Shown here one piece after another: positions 23,327 through 32,018 of a stretch of DNA of 40,284 nt (position 1 is its first letter; every line of letters begins with the position of its first letter). Location of the stretch: the NCBI GenBank assembly GCA_011389735.1, contig JAABTS010000034.1, positions 1 to 40,284 on the forward strand. The letters run 5' to 3'. The stretch is from Desulfobacteraceae bacterium (GTDB taxonomy: Bacteria > Desulfobacterota > Desulfobacteria > Desulfobacterales > JAABTS01). Position numbers and translations under genes: made by a program. The notes under the pieces were generated by a model. It saw only the letters and a list, made by a program, of their open reading frames with translations. It was not told the DNA's origin and searched no databases.

Positions 23327-25564
23327 GTGACTCCGATGGTTTCTCAAAATAATGGGTGCAGCCAAAATTTAAATGGAGCCGATTTTTCATTGTTATTAAA
23401 AGTCATATCAATGAATAAATTGGTGATCGCAGGTATTATTACTATCATAATGGGATTGGCCGCTGTTTATCTTTATACCGTTTCTCCCATTTATCATAGT
23501 TCAGTTATGCTCCAGGTGCATCCTGAGAGTAATTCTTTAACTGCACTGAAAGATATTTCTGAATTATTGATTGATCAACATGTGAAAGTTTATGATGAAC
23601 TCGAAATACTGAAATCGAGAAGGATCATCGGGAGAGTGGTGAGTGAATTAAAATTGGATGTTTCTGTTGAACCGAACCATTTTCCTGTTATTGGTTCAGC
23701 GTTTGCTCGTCGTTACAAAGGTGATGAACCTTCTAAACCGATTTTTGGACTGAAACGATATGCATGGGGAGGCGAATCTATAAATGTTGTCAGTTTTTCT
23801 ACGGATTCGGATCATGAAGGTAAGGATTTCAGGCTTGTTGCAATAGATGATCAACGGTATGAACTATATGATGATAATGGAAAATTTTTGCTGAACGGCG
23901 TTATTAATCAATTTTATAATTTAAATGCATCTCAAATTCAAATTGAAGTCTCTGAACTCAATGCAAGAGAAAACACTGAATTTTCTATCATAAAACACAA
24001 CTTGAAGGAAGTCGTTAAAAAATATCGAAATATTGTCAGAGTAAAAGAGAAAAGACGAGGTTCCGGGATTATTGAACTGAGCTTAAACGGCGATGACAAA
24101 GAACGTATAACAAAATTCTTGAATGTTGCTGCAAATGAGTACGTCAATCGAAGTGTTGAAAATCGAATACAGGACATTGAAAGGATGATATCTTTTATAA
24201 GCAGCCAGTTGCCGGTTGTAAAAGCAAACCTGGACACTGCGGAATTGGATCTGGATGCATACAATAAAAAGTATGGAGGAATTGATATAAATTTAGAAAC
24301 CCGTACTTTACTATCGAGATTAGCTGAAATTGAAAAGCAGAGTTCCGATTTGGAATTATTGAAGGTGGATTATAAGCGAAAATATACCTCTCAGCATCCT
24401 CAACTCGTTATACTTGAAAAACAACTGGAGCAATTAAATAACGAACGGATCGAAACCAAGCGCCGCATTCAAATGTTACCGGAGGCTGAATTGGAAGTGA
24501 TTCGTGTGATGAGACAGGTTAAGACTGCAAGCGAGGTATATGCCTTGTTGTTGAAAAAGTCGCAGGAATTAAATATTGCAAAAGCTGGAATCGCCGGAAA
24601 CGCACGGATAATTGATCCCGCCATTGTCCCTGTAAACCCAGTGAAGCCAAAAATAATTAAAACTGCTATTATTACGTTCTTTTTAAGCCTTTTTATTAGT
24701 TTTTTTATTGCCGCCGCACGATATTTCATCCGTGATTATTACCATAATTACATAGATCTCTCCAACATAATAGAAAAAGATTACCAACTCCCTGTGTATC
24801 CTGTGCTTTATTCAAAAGCGCAATCAAAGTTCAATAAAAAAGTTATGAAAAAACGGGATGTTCATAGTATGTCTCTCGCTCATGCTATTCCCAATGACGA
24901 AGCGATTGAGGGTTTGAGAAACATCCAAACAAATCTTCATTTTGAAATACAAAATTCAGGGAAAAAGGTGATAGCAATCACAAGCACTACTCCTGAAGCC
25001 GGCAAAAGCTTTTTGACCCTCAATTTAAGTTATATGTTCGCTTTTATGGGGAAAAAGGTCGCTGTTATAGACGCAGATATACGCAGAGGATGTTTGCATT
25101 TATACTATAATAAAGAATGTTATCCGGGATTATCCGATATTATTTCGGGATCTGTTGATACGGAAAACGCTGTTCGTGAAATTAACATAACTTCAGAAAA
25201 GATTAATAATGGCGGCGCGTTGCAATTTATTCCTTCTGGATCTCCAGTTTTGAATACGGCCGATTCCCTTGTTTCTAAAAAATTTACCGCTCTATTAGAT
25301 AAAATGAAAGCTTCCGCTGATTATATTTTTATTGACACCCCTCCTGTTATTCATTTGGCGGATGCTTTGATAATCGCCAGGTACGCCGATTATAATATTC
25401 TTGTCGTTGATATTAATAAGGATTCTCTTAATGATATCAAAAACACATTGAAAAGGTGTTACCAGAGTAATATAGGCTTATTCGCTGTCATCTTCAACAA
25501 AATCCAGCCGAATCCTGAAAATGGATACGCATATTATCAACGCTATAAAAATTACCGAAAATGA
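23327..25564 (+). CDS. Wzz/Wzc-like polysaccharide chain-length regulator and tyrosine autokinase
   Basis: 745 residues from a GTG start with AAGGTGA at 23311-23317. Transmembrane segment 1 is near residues 30-50, followed by a Wzz domain (YHSSVMLQVHPES). A long periplasmic coiled-coil region (about 240-400) has a GNVR-like exit, and transmembrane segment 2 (IIKTAIITFFLSLFISFFIAA) is near residue 450. The cytoplasmic BY-kinase has Walker A STTPEAGKSFLTLNL, Walker A' VAVIDADIRRG and Walker B YIFIDTPPV. The C-terminus is a tyrosine cluster (YAYYQRYKNYRK), the usual autophosphorylation tail. It controls assembly and export of polysaccharide with the Wza-like channel. Walker A has PEAGKS instead of the usual PGEGKS. 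Confidence 0.92.
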   Translation: MTPMVSQNNGCSQNLNGADFSLLLKVISMNKLVIAGIITIIMGLAAVYLYTVSPIYHSSVMLQVHPESNSLTALKDISELLIDQHVKVYDELEILKSRRIIGRVVSELKLDVSVEPNHFPVIGSAFARRYKGDEPSKPIFGLKRYAWGGESINVVSFSTDSDHEGKDFRLVAIDDQRYELYDDNGKFLLNGVINQFYNLNASQIQIEVSELNARENTEFSIIKHNLKEVVKKYRNIVRVKEKRRGSGIIELSLNGDDKERITKFLNVAANEYVNRSVENRIQDIERMISFISSQLPVVKANLDTAELDLDAYNKKYGGIDINLETRTLLSRLAEIEKQSSDLELLKVDYKRKYTSQHPQLVILEKQLEQLNNERIETKRRIQMLPEAELEVIRVMRQVKTASEVYALLLKKSQELNIAKAGIAGNARIIDPAIVPVNPVKPKIIKTAIITFFLSLFISFFIAAARYFIRDYYHNYIDLSNIIEKDYQLPVYPVLYSKAQSKFNKKVMKKRDVHSMSLAHAIPNDEAIEGLRNIQTNLHFEIQNSGKKVIAITSTTPEAGKSFLTLNLSYMFAFMGKKVAVIDADIRRGCLHLYYNKECYPGLSDIISGSVDTENAVREINITSEKINNGGALQFIPSGSPVLNTADSLVSKKFTALLDKMKASADYIFIDTPPVIHLADALIIARYADYNILVVDINKDSLNDIKNTLKRCYQSNIGLFAVIFNKIQPNPENGYAYYQRYKNYRK

Positions 25565-25634
25565 GCAAAAGTTCAATTTTCGGGCGGATCATGACATTGC
25601 GACATGGTCAAGCCGCCGGGGAGCTGCTGCATTC

Positions 25635-25982
25635 TATAGCGTTTCAGATAATTGTAGCGCGTTTCCATGTCCGGCGCTGATGAACACCTGTACCATCGGC
25701 CCGGTTCATGAAATCGTGTCGTTGGGCTTGCCACTTCATGCCGGAGCTTTCAGTTGACGATTTACAAAAACTTGTCGACGAGCGAAGCCGTTTTTTTGAT
25801 TCAGTTTTTCCTTTTGTAGGCGGTGTAATGAACCGCATTTTTTTCAGTTCATCAAGGGGCCGAACGAATTGCCATATGTTACGTTTTAAACGGTCAAACG
25901 CTTTTTCGGTGGTGTTGTTCCATTTATAAAGATTCATCTGAATTATATTCAGTTTACACGAATGATAACTTGAAAGGCTATA
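25635..25982. repeat. Possible family C-ended segment with remnant sequence
   Basis: TATAGCGTTTCAGATAATTG at 25635-25654 is loosely inverted at 25960-25982 (AATGATAACTTGAAAGGCTATA). The interior holds only degraded frames; a minus-strand frame at 25644-25988 (TTEKAFDRLKRNIWQFVRPL) vaguely recalls transposase C-termini but I cannot assign it. It overlaps the stop of the TerD-like gene at its right edge. There is no other gene between 25565 and 25977. Confidence 0.3.
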
Positions 25983-26511
25983 TTTCAAGGAAAACGGTCA
26001 ATTCGTCAAAATTGTGTAGGCCTTTCAATATCCCCGTTTTAGGCGTGTTTTGAACTACGACGCCTTCCCGGGGCGCATTGGTGATCGTTGCGAGCCGGAG
26101 TACGTTTCCGGGGCCGTCGATTGACGCAGGAATGTCGACTGCGTCTCCCGTCTCTCCGCTGATCGATAATCCGGCTCCGCTGTCTTCAAAGGCGGCTGGA
26201 ATTCCCTGGTTGATTTTATCGTAATCCCAGCAGAGTATCCAAACTTGTTTCAGTTCGGACATTTTCGATATATGGAGCGTTTCCGTTTGCACGGATCCCG
26301 AATCGTCCGCGCCTTCGTCTCCGATCAAGAGCATATATGGAAACGATCCGAGACTTCCGAGTTCTCCGAAATAGATCAGCCCCCGGGCCCCGTCGTTGGA
26401 TTCGTAAACCGCCGAAAGGTCAAAATCATCGTCGGTTTGCCACGAAAGCGCCGCTTTCAGAGCGTCGATTCCGCCAAACGTTTTCTTTTCCCCTTTTTGA
26501 AGCTTTTCCAT
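25978..26511 (-). CDS. TerD-family (tellurium-resistance/stress) domain protein
   Basis: 177 residues; GGAGAG precedes the ATG. The sequence follows the TerD beta-sandwich: ALKAALSWQTDDDFDLSAVY, GLIYFGELGSLGSFPYMLLI, then GDEGADDSGS in place of the calcium loop GDxxxGxxDGDDE, an ETLHISKMSEL helix-strand and VWILCWDYDKINQG. The distal part (residues 125-177) reads like TerA tails (GVVVQNTPKTGILKGL). The domain binds calcium and is linked to stress and phage resistance in ter operons. No other ter gene (terB, terC) lies here, so this is a stand-alone member, downstream of a phasin-like gene in the same direction but separated from it by a terminator. Confidence 0.72.
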   Translation of the reverse strand: MEKLQKGEKKTFGGIDALKAALSWQTDDDFDLSAVYESNDGARGLIYFGELGSLGSFPYMLLIGDEGADDSGSVQTETLHISKMSELKQVWILCWDYDKINQGIPAAFEDSGAGLSISGETGDAVDIPASIDGPGNVLRLATITNAPREGVVVQNTPKTGILKGLHNFDELTVFLEI

Positions 26512-26739
26512 GGTTTTTCTCTCCGGAGGTATGTCCGTTTGTCTTTAAATGGTGATTGAACGGCCTCGTTCGCCCGGCTGTCGCTTTGTAGGCCGTCCTT
26601 AGCACAAAACGCACAAGGTGTTCAAAGGTTTGCGGCCCGTGTCACGCCTTGTGTTCAGCAAAGGACTTAATGTGCAACCGACCGTTAAAAAGATGTTTAT
26701 AAATCATGCGGAAAGAAAGATCAAGAAGCGGGTTTCAAT
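26512..26739. other. Spacer between TerD-like gene and phasin terminator
   Basis: No gene seen. A loose inverted repeat GCACAAGG...CCTTGTG lies at about 26609-26655. No good promoter for the TerD-like gene was recognised. Confidence 0.4.
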
Positions 26740-26785
26740 AAAAAAAAACGCCCCCTCGAATGAACATCGTCGTTCAAGGGAGCGC
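26740..26785 (-). terminator. Intrinsic terminator of the phasin-like gene
   Basis: On the minus strand, a GC-rich stem CGCTCCCTTGAACG pairs imperfectly with TTCATTCGAGGGGGCG and is followed by a run of T (26748 down to 26740). It lies about 35 bp after the stop at 26818. Confidence 0.75.
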
Positions 26786-26817
26786 TTTTGGGTGATGGAG
26801 AAAAGAAAGGGCCGGGC

Positions 26818-27285
26818 TTAGGCGTTTTTCGCCAGCGTATCCACTTTATTGTTCAGGGCTTCGAGATCCGTAATCAATTTCTCGATCTCTTTTTTTCCGG
26901 GCAGATTCATCATCGTCGGAATCCTGTCAAGATTTTTATTGACCTTCTTTTCGATGTTATTTTTCACCGGCATGTTGTTGACATATTTCTTCCAGCCGTC
27001 AATGTAGTCATTGAGTTCCTTTCGATATTTTTCAACGTTTTCTTTGGTGGTCTTGTAACGTTTATCGATTTCATCGTTGACTTTCTTGTAGTTCTTGTCA
27101 AAGAAGTCTTTTCCGGTCTCCATATGTTTCTTCACATACTTCTCGTTGAAATCTTCGATTTGTTTGGTGATCGATTCCCGGGTTTTGTCGAAATTGACTT
27201 TGATCGAAAACTGAGCCGCTTCTTTCTTTTCAGGGGTTTCTACGGTCGCTGCTGCTGTTGCGGTTGCTGTGGCGTCTTTTGTCAT
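26818..27285 (-). CDS. Phasin-like inclusion-associated protein
   Basis: 155 residues from the ATG at 27285, chosen for AAGGAGG upstream; the longer frame has none. It begins with an Ala/Thr-rich segment (MTKDATATATAAATVETP). A long Lys/Glu-rich amphipathic helix follows (FNEKYVKKHMETGKDFFDKN, NEIDKRYKTTKENVEKYRKEL type), then LDRIPTMMNLPGKKEIEKLI and a final leucine-zipper-like LEALNNKVDTLAKNA, which resembles the PhaF/PhaI ending (LPTRxEVxxLxxxLxxLxxxV). Phasins coat polyhydroxyalkanoate granules or lipid droplets. No PHA synthase is in the window, so the wax-ester/triacylglycerol droplets implied by the WS/DGAT gene are an alternative cargo. It has its own strong promoter and terminator and is probably highly expressed. 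Confidence 0.68.
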   Translation of the reverse strand: MTKDATATATAAATVETPEKKEAAQFSIKVNFDKTRESITKQIEDFNEKYVKKHMETGKDFFDKNYKKVNDEIDKRYKTTKENVEKYRKELNDYIDGWKKYVNNMPVKNNIEKKVNKNLDRIPTMMNLPGKKEIEKLITDLEALNNKVDTLAKNA

Positions 27286-27360
27286 GATTGATTCCTCCTT
27301 GTTTTGAACATTGTTATTGTTAGAATACGTTTGTTTTTGTTTTGAACATCGTTTGAATAC

Positions 27361-27383
27361 AATATGACGCATTGTGTCATATT
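27361..27383. promoter_or_regulatory. Operator candidate inside the phasin promoter
   Basis: AATATGAC, seven bases, GTCATATT: an exact 8+8 inverted repeat filling the space between -35 and -10 and overlapping the -10. A dimeric repressor there would block RNA polymerase. Confidence 0.6.
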
Positions 27384-27389
27384 TGTCAA
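27361..27389 (-). promoter_or_regulatory. Promoter of the phasin-like gene
   Basis: On the minus strand, TTGACA (27389-27384), exact 17-bp spacer, CATATT (27366-27361), about 75 bp upstream of the start codon. Confidence 0.75.
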
Positions 27390-27636
27390 GACACTTTTCA
27401 ATATTTTTTTCGGATTTATTGGTTTCAGTCTTCTCGGTGTCTGTAATATGTAGAAATGATAAGGATTTTCATTTCAATAGGTTTTTAAGAGCGGGAGCGA
27501 ATAATTGAATATGGTGTTGACCGATGCGGGGAAAATTTATATGGTGTTTATCCTTTTCGCCGGTTTCCGGTGATACACGGATGGAAAAGCTATGCCGCAG
27601 GGCGGATGTGAAAAGATATCGGGAAGGAATTGAGTT
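27390..27636. other. Spacer upstream of rfbA
   Basis: No gene seen. It presumably holds the rfb promoter, but no convincing -35/-10 pair was found. AAGGAA lies about ten bases before the rfbA start. Confidence 0.4.
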
Positions 27637-28512
27637 ATGAAAGGAATCATTCTCGCCGGAGGATCGGGCACCCGGTTGTACCCGATCACCAAAGTGATCA
27701 GCAAACAGATACTGCCCATATACGACAAACCGATGATATATTATCCTCTGTCGGTTTTGATGTTGTCGGAAATAAAGGACATTCTGATAATTTCGACGCC
27801 CCATGACCTGCCCTTGTTTGAAAGGTTGCTCGGAGACGGATCCCAATTGGGGATCAGCATATCTTATAAGGAGCAGCCCCGTCCCGAAGGGTTGGCTCAG
27901 GCGTTTATCCTCGGGAGGGACTTTATCGGGGATGATTCCGTCTGTTTAATCCTGGGGGACAATATTTTCTATGGTCACGGGTTTTCTGAAAAGCTGATCG
28001 CCGCTCGTTTGAAAAACAGGGGCGCGACTGTGTTCGGGTATTGGGTGAAAAATCCGCAACGATACGGGGTCGTCCATTTCGATGGCGAGGGAGGCGCCCT
28101 GGGAATTGAAGAAAAGCCGGAAACGCCGAAATCCCATTATGCTGTAACTGGTCTTTATTTTTATGACAACCGGGTTTCGGATATCGCATCCCGGCTCAAG
28201 CCGTCTCCTCGGGGCGAACTGGAAATCACCGACGTGAATCTGGCTTATTTATCCGAAAACGAATTGACGGTGGTCAAATTGGGGCGTGGGATCGCCTGGC
28301 TGGACACGGGGACGCACGAGACATTGATGCAGGCGTCCAATTTTATCGAAGCCATTGAAAGCCGCCAGGGCCTGAAAGTGGCCTGTATAGAAGAAATCGC
28401 CTACCGCAAGGGATATATTCAAGGCGATCAACTGGAAAAACTGGCCCAGCCGCTTTTGACGAACAGTTATGGCGATTATCTGTTAAACCTTCTAAAATAT
28501 GAACGGAAGTAG
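27637..28512 (+). CDS. rfbA: Glucose-1-phosphate thymidylyltransferase
   Basis: 291 residues, the usual RmlA length. The nucleotide-binding start [18 protein letters not shown], followed by [20 protein letters not shown], and later [25 protein letters not shown] and [20 protein letters not shown] are all diagnostic. It joins glucose-1-phosphate and dTTP to make dTDP-glucose, the first step to dTDP-rhamnose, in the cytoplasm. It leads a tight rfbA-rfbC-rfbD operon (4 bp to the next start). rfbB (dTDP-glucose 4,6-dehydratase) is absent from the cluster and must lie elsewhere. It is close to the Wza/Wzc genes, so rhamnose may enter the same exported polymer. Confidence 0.97.
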   Translation: MKGIILAGGSGTRLYPITKVISKQILPIYDKPMIYYPLSVLMLSEIKDILIISTPHDLPLFERLLGDGSQLGISISYKEQPRPEGLAQAFILGRDFIGDDSVCLILGDNIFYGHGFSEKLIAARLKNRGATVFGYWVKNPQRYGVVHFDGEGGALGIEEKPETPKSHYAVTGLYFYDNRVSDIASRLKPSPRGELEITDVNLAYLSENELTVVKLGRGIAWLDTGTHETLMQASNFIEAIESRQGLKVACIEEIAYRKGYIQGDQLEKLAQPLLTNSYGDYLLNLLKYERK

Positions 28513-28515
28513 CCA

Positions 28516-29082
28516 TTGAAGATAGAAAGCACGGAACTTAAAGACGTATTGATCGTGGAACCGGATGTATTCGAAGATCGGCGGGGATTTTTCATGGAAC
28601 TGTACAATGAAAAGCGATACTTGAGATCGGGGATAGCCCGGAACTTTGTTCAGGACAATCTATCCTATTCGGTCCGGGGTACATTGAGGGGGCTTCATTT
28701 CCAGTTAAAACAGGCGCAGGCGAAACTGGTTCAGGTGCTGGAAGGTGAAATATTCGATGTGGCTGTTGATGTTCGATACGGGTCGCCCACATTCGGTAAA
28801 TGGGTGGGGGAGGTTTTATCCAGCCGCAACAGGCGCCAGCTCTTTATTCCGGAAGGATTCGCTCATGGATTCTGTGTTTTGAGCGAAACGGCCTATTTTA
28901 TGTATAAATGTTCCGATTTTTATTCGCCGGGCGATGAACGGGGCTTATTCTACGCTGATCCCGCTATCGCCGTCAAATGGCCGGTCACAAACCCCGTTAT
29001 TTCAGAAAAAGACCGGAAGAACCCTTTTCTTGACGCTTTCGAGCGGGACGCCTTGCCGGTTTACAAAGGGGAGGCGGTATGA
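28516..29082 (+). CDS. rfbC: dTDP-4-dehydrorhamnose 3,5-epimerase
   Basis: 188 residues from a TTG start (GGAAG a few bases upstream), 4 bp after rfbA. Family motifs: DVLIVEPDVFEDRRGFFMELY, FVQDNLSYSVRGTLRGLHFQ with the catalytic His region, AKLVQVLEGEIFDVAVDVR, and FIPEGFAHGFCVLSETAYFMYKCSDFY. It epimerises the keto-sugar at C3 and C5 in dTDP-rhamnose synthesis. Its end overlaps the rfbD start by 4 bp (ATGA), so translation is coupled. Complete, with usual length. Confidence 0.96.
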   Translation: MKIESTELKDVLIVEPDVFEDRRGFFMELYNEKRYLRSGIARNFVQDNLSYSVRGTLRGLHFQLKQAQAKLVQVLEGEIFDVAVDVRYGSPTFGKWVGEVLSSRNRRQLFIPEGFAHGFCVLSETAYFMYKCSDFYSPGDERGLFYADPAIAVKWPVTNPVISEKDRKNPFLDAFERDALPVYKGEAV

Positions 29083-29963
29083 CGATCCTGGTGATTGGAA
29101 AAAACGGGCAATTGGGATCGCAATTGCTGGCGCGGCCGAATCATACCGGATTCGAAATTGCCGGCGTGGGCCGTCAGGAGTGCGATATCGGCAAGATCGG
29201 CAGTGTTCGGCGGGTGATCGGTGAGATACGTCCCTGTCTGGTGATCAACGCCGCGGCCTATACGAATGTCGACGGCGCCGAATTGGATCGGGATTCGGCG
29301 TTTGAGGCGAATCGGGACGGCCCCGGCAACCTGGCGTCGGAATGCCGGAAATTTGAAATTCCCATGATTCATATCTCTACGGACTACGTGTTTGACGGTT
29401 GCAAATCGGAGCCGTATTTGGAAACCGATCCGGTAAATCCCGTAAGCGTATACGGCGAAAGCAAGGCTGGTGGAGAAAAAGCGGCCGCCGAGGCTCTGGA
29501 CCGGTTGATTATTGTCAGAACTTCATGGTTTTATGGATGTAACGGTCCGAACTTTGTCAAGACGATCCTTCGGCTTGCCGCAGAACGGGACGAACTGAAA
29601 ATCGTGGATGATCAGTACGGATGTCCTACAACGGCGGTGGATATGGCGGACGCGGTATTGGAAATATCCCGCCGGATCGTAAACGGCGGACCCGTCCCAT
29701 GGGGAATTTATCATTATTCAGGACAGGGGGAGACCACCTGGCGAAGGTTCGCCGACGCGATTGTGAAATGTGCGAAGCAATACATTCCGCTTCAGGTGAA
29801 AACAATCCATCCGATTACGACGGCCGAGTATCCTACGCCCGCCAGGCGGCCCGCGTATTCGGTGCTGAACTGTCATCGAATCGAAAGAGAATTCGGAATC
29901 GAGACAAAGGTCTGGAAAGATCGGTTGACGTCAATGATTCCCCACATGATTGAAAGTGAATGA
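29079..29963 (+). CDS. rfbD: dTDP-4-dehydrorhamnose reductase
   Basis: 294 residues. The Rossmann start ILVIGKNGQLGSQL has the GxxGQLG form. VINAAAYTNVDGAE, IHISTDYVFDG, VYGESKAGGEKAA (Tyr-x3-Lys active site) and IIVRTSWFYGCNGPNFVKTI follow. The C-terminal PARRPAYSVLNCHRIER is typical. It makes dTDP-L-rhamnose from dTDP-4-keto-rhamnose with NAD(P)H. Last enzyme gene of the operon; a small ORF starts 6 bp later. Confidence 0.96.
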   Translation: MTILVIGKNGQLGSQLLARPNHTGFEIAGVGRQECDIGKIGSVRRVIGEIRPCLVINAAAYTNVDGAELDRDSAFEANRDGPGNLASECRKFEIPMIHISTDYVFDGCKSEPYLETDPVNPVSVYGESKAGGEKAAAEALDRLIIVRTSWFYGCNGPNFVKTILRLAAERDELKIVDDQYGCPTTAVDMADAVLEISRRIVNGGPVPWGIYHYSGQGETTWRRFADAIVKCAKQYIPLQVKTIHPITTAEYPTPARRPAYSVLNCHRIEREFGIETKVWKDRLTSMIPHMIESE

Positions 29964-29969
29964 AATCAA

Positions 29970-30182
29970 ATGCCTGAACCCATTGAACCGATTGATCCGA
30001 TCCTTGCGGCGGCGATTGATAAGATCGCTGGATTCGTCACTGCTACGACGGGAACCATTCCGTCGCCGAAAGAAATCGCCGGAGCCTTGACGAAATATTT
30101 TGTAATGAAGGAGATCAAGGAGCATATTGAAATGGAACGGGAGTCCCAGCGGAAATCCGACGCGGGCGGGGATGACCCGTAA
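29970..30182 (+). CDS. Small hypothetical protein downstream of rfbD
   Basis: 70 residues, not recognised. It begins MPEPIEPIDPILAAAIDKIA and has an alpha-helical, charged C-terminal half (KYFVMKEIKEHIEMERESQR). It starts 6 bp after rfbD on the same strand, so it may be the last cistron of the operon. The ribosome site is weak (GTGAATGA region). It has no signal peptide or transmembrane segment. Confidence 0.5.
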   Translation: MPEPIEPIDPILAAAIDKIAGFVTATTGTIPSPKEIAGALTKYFVMKEIKEHIEMERESQRKSDAGGDDP

Positions 30183-30238
30183 TGCTGAACGGCCGGTACG
30201 GTAAGTTTTTAGCCCGGAACCCGTTCAAGCCCTCGGAT

Positions 30239-31264
30239 TTATTCCATATTGATCCTGATGTCCCCTTCGGAAAGCGAATGATCCGGAAAGACGCGGATAC
30301 CCGAGAAACCGAAACGGACTTGCAGTGTTTTAATATTCTCATTGCCGATTCCTCTCATGATTGAAATCGTTCGAGGGTTGACATGAATGATCAACACGCC
30401 GCCGACTGATGAATGCGAATCAATGGCCGCCGTCGCCTTATCTAAAATTACCGCCGATTTGACAAGGTGTCCGAAGGCCGGATGATACGGACCCGCAATC
30501 AGCGACGACGGATCGTCAAATCCGTCCGAGGCCTGTAGCCCCATTCGGATTACCGGAACGTCGTTTTGCGTGAACATTTGATATAATTTTTTCACCTGTG
30601 CAACGCATCGATGAAGCGGGGTCGGTTCGTACCGTCCTTTGCGGAACATATCTGCCAGGGGGCTGTTTTCAAACACCAGCGCCGGATAGATCCGGACAAA
30701 ATCAGGGGCTAAGCCGATAATACGGGTTGCAGTGGCGAAGAGACTCGATTCATCGTCACCCGGAAGTCCGGTCATGAGCTGGACTCCCGTTTCATATCCT
30801 TCCGACTTTACGAATCGGACGGCCGCCTCAGCATCATCGGCCGTGTGCCCGCGTCCGGAAGCCCTTAGTACACGGTCATTCATGGATTGAACCCCGATTT
30901 CAACGGTTTGCACCGAAAAAGGTGTGATCAAGGCCATCCTTTTACCGTCGATGGTGTCGGGCCGTGTGGAAAAGCGGACGCCGCCGATATCTCCGTGTTC
31001 GACGAACGATTCGCATTCATTCAGATATTGTTCGACCAGGTCAGAGGCCAGTCCCAGAAAATTACCGCCGTAAAAGGAAATTTGCGTTTTTCCGCGTTTA
31101 GCCCCTTTATAGGTTAGAAACCTTGTTATATGAGCGGCGATTTGTTGAGGGGAGGGAGGTTCCGATTCAATTCCGGTGATTCGCCTTTGATTGCAGAAGA
31201 CGCATCGATGGGGACATCCTGAATGGGGGAGAAATACGGGAATAATAAAGGGCGGGTAGGGCAT
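30239..31264 (-). CDS. Radical SAM protein, Elp3-like, linked to rnc
   Basis: 341 residues. The radical SAM cluster motif is CPHRCVFC near residues 17-24, in FIIPVFLPHSGCPHRCVFCN. Further motifs are ISFYGGNFLGL, RFSTRPDTID, TVEIGVQSMNDRVLRASGRGH and GVQLMTGLPGDDESSL, all of the Elp3/HemN-like type. No acetyltransferase domain follows, so it is not a full Elp3. Homologues beside ribonuclease III are frequent in Firmicutes and deltaproteobacteria, but their substrate is unknown; tRNA modification is a guess. It is the last gene of the dksA-PHP-rnc cluster, 50 bp after rnc. No strong ribosome site was seen at its start. Confidence 0.85.
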   Translation of the reverse strand: MPYPPFIIPVFLPHSGCPHRCVFCNQRRITGIESEPPSPQQIAAHITRFLTYKGAKRGKTQISFYGGNFLGLASDLVEQYLNECESFVEHGDIGGVRFSTRPDTIDGKRMALITPFSVQTVEIGVQSMNDRVLRASGRGHTADDAEAAVRFVKSEGYETGVQLMTGLPGDDESSLFATATRIIGLAPDFVRIYPALVFENSPLADMFRKGRYEPTPLHRCVAQVKKLYQMFTQNDVPVIRMGLQASDGFDDPSSLIAGPYHPAFGHLVKSAVILDKATAAIDSHSSVGGVLIIHVNPRTISIMRGIGNENIKTLQVRFGFSGIRVFPDHSLSEGDIRINME

Positions 31265-31313
31265 GGTCGATTAACGTTCGGTCTGTTTCGGTTTTTCGGA
31301 AATGAACGGCGCC

Positions 31314-31994
31314 CTAAATAATGAATTCAAGCAATTTTCGAGCTGCGTCCTGCTCCGCGGCTTTTTTGCTTCTGCCCACCCCTTCCGCGGAAATGTCCTT
31401 GACTGTCGTTCGAACCACAAACAGTTTGTCATGATCCGGCCCTTCCTCGCGAATAAGCTGATATGTAGGCGTTTCCCGGTGGGCCGCCTGGACGATAATC
31501 TGCAAATGGCTTTTATAATCCTGAAAAGACTCCGGAGATTCAAGGCCTGTGATGGGATCGGCAAAATGCCTTTCAATGAATTCAAACGCCTCGTTGAAAC
31601 CTCCGTCAAGATACACTGCGGCGATGACCGCTTCGAATGTATCCGCAAGGATTGAATTTTTATTTCTGCCCTCGGTTTGCATTTCTCCTTTTCCAAGCTT
31701 GATATACCCGCCCAGATTGAAACCTCTGGCGATATCGGCGAGCTGGGTTTCATTGACGAGAGCAGCGCGCATTCGGGATAAATCGCCTTCCGGCAAATGA
31801 GGGGAACGCTGCAATAAAATATGCCCGATCACCAGATTCAAAACAGCGTCGCCTAAAAATTCGAGCCGTTCGTTATTGTTTAATTGCAGTTCAGGATTTT
31901 CATTTACGAAAGACCTGTGCCTCAACGCTTCCTGGATCAGGCCGGCGTCGGAGAAGGCGTAGTTCAGTTTTTTTTCAAGCTCCGGATGCTTCAT
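31314..31994 (-). CDS. rnc: Ribonuclease III
   Basis: 226 residues, the usual length. The catalytic signature is NNERLEFLGDAVLNLVIGHIL, and the second acidic site is DTFEAVIAAVYLDGGF. A double-stranded RNA-binding domain (residues about 155-225) ends GRSKKAAEQDAARKLLEFI. It cleaves double-stranded RNA such as rRNA precursors. The many long palindromic transcripts possible from this genome would be potential substrates. It sits between the PHP gene (25 bp) and the radical SAM gene. Confidence 0.97.
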   Translation of the reverse strand: MKHPELEKKLNYAFSDAGLIQEALRHRSFVNENPELQLNNNERLEFLGDAVLNLVIGHILLQRSPHLPEGDLSRMRAALVNETQLADIARGFNLGGYIKLGKGEMQTEGRNKNSILADTFEAVIAAVYLDGGFNEAFEFIERHFADPITGLESPESFQDYKSHLQIIVQAAHRETPTYQLIREEGPDHDKLFVVRTTVKDISAEGVGRSKKAAEQDAARKLLEFII

Positions 31995-32018
31995 GATAAA
32001 ACATAAAAGTTAATACGA

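Noticed and set aside
30182-30364. 60-codon plus-strand ORF after the small rfb ORF
   Set aside because: It overlaps the conserved C-terminus of the radical SAM gene on the other strand and has no independent support.
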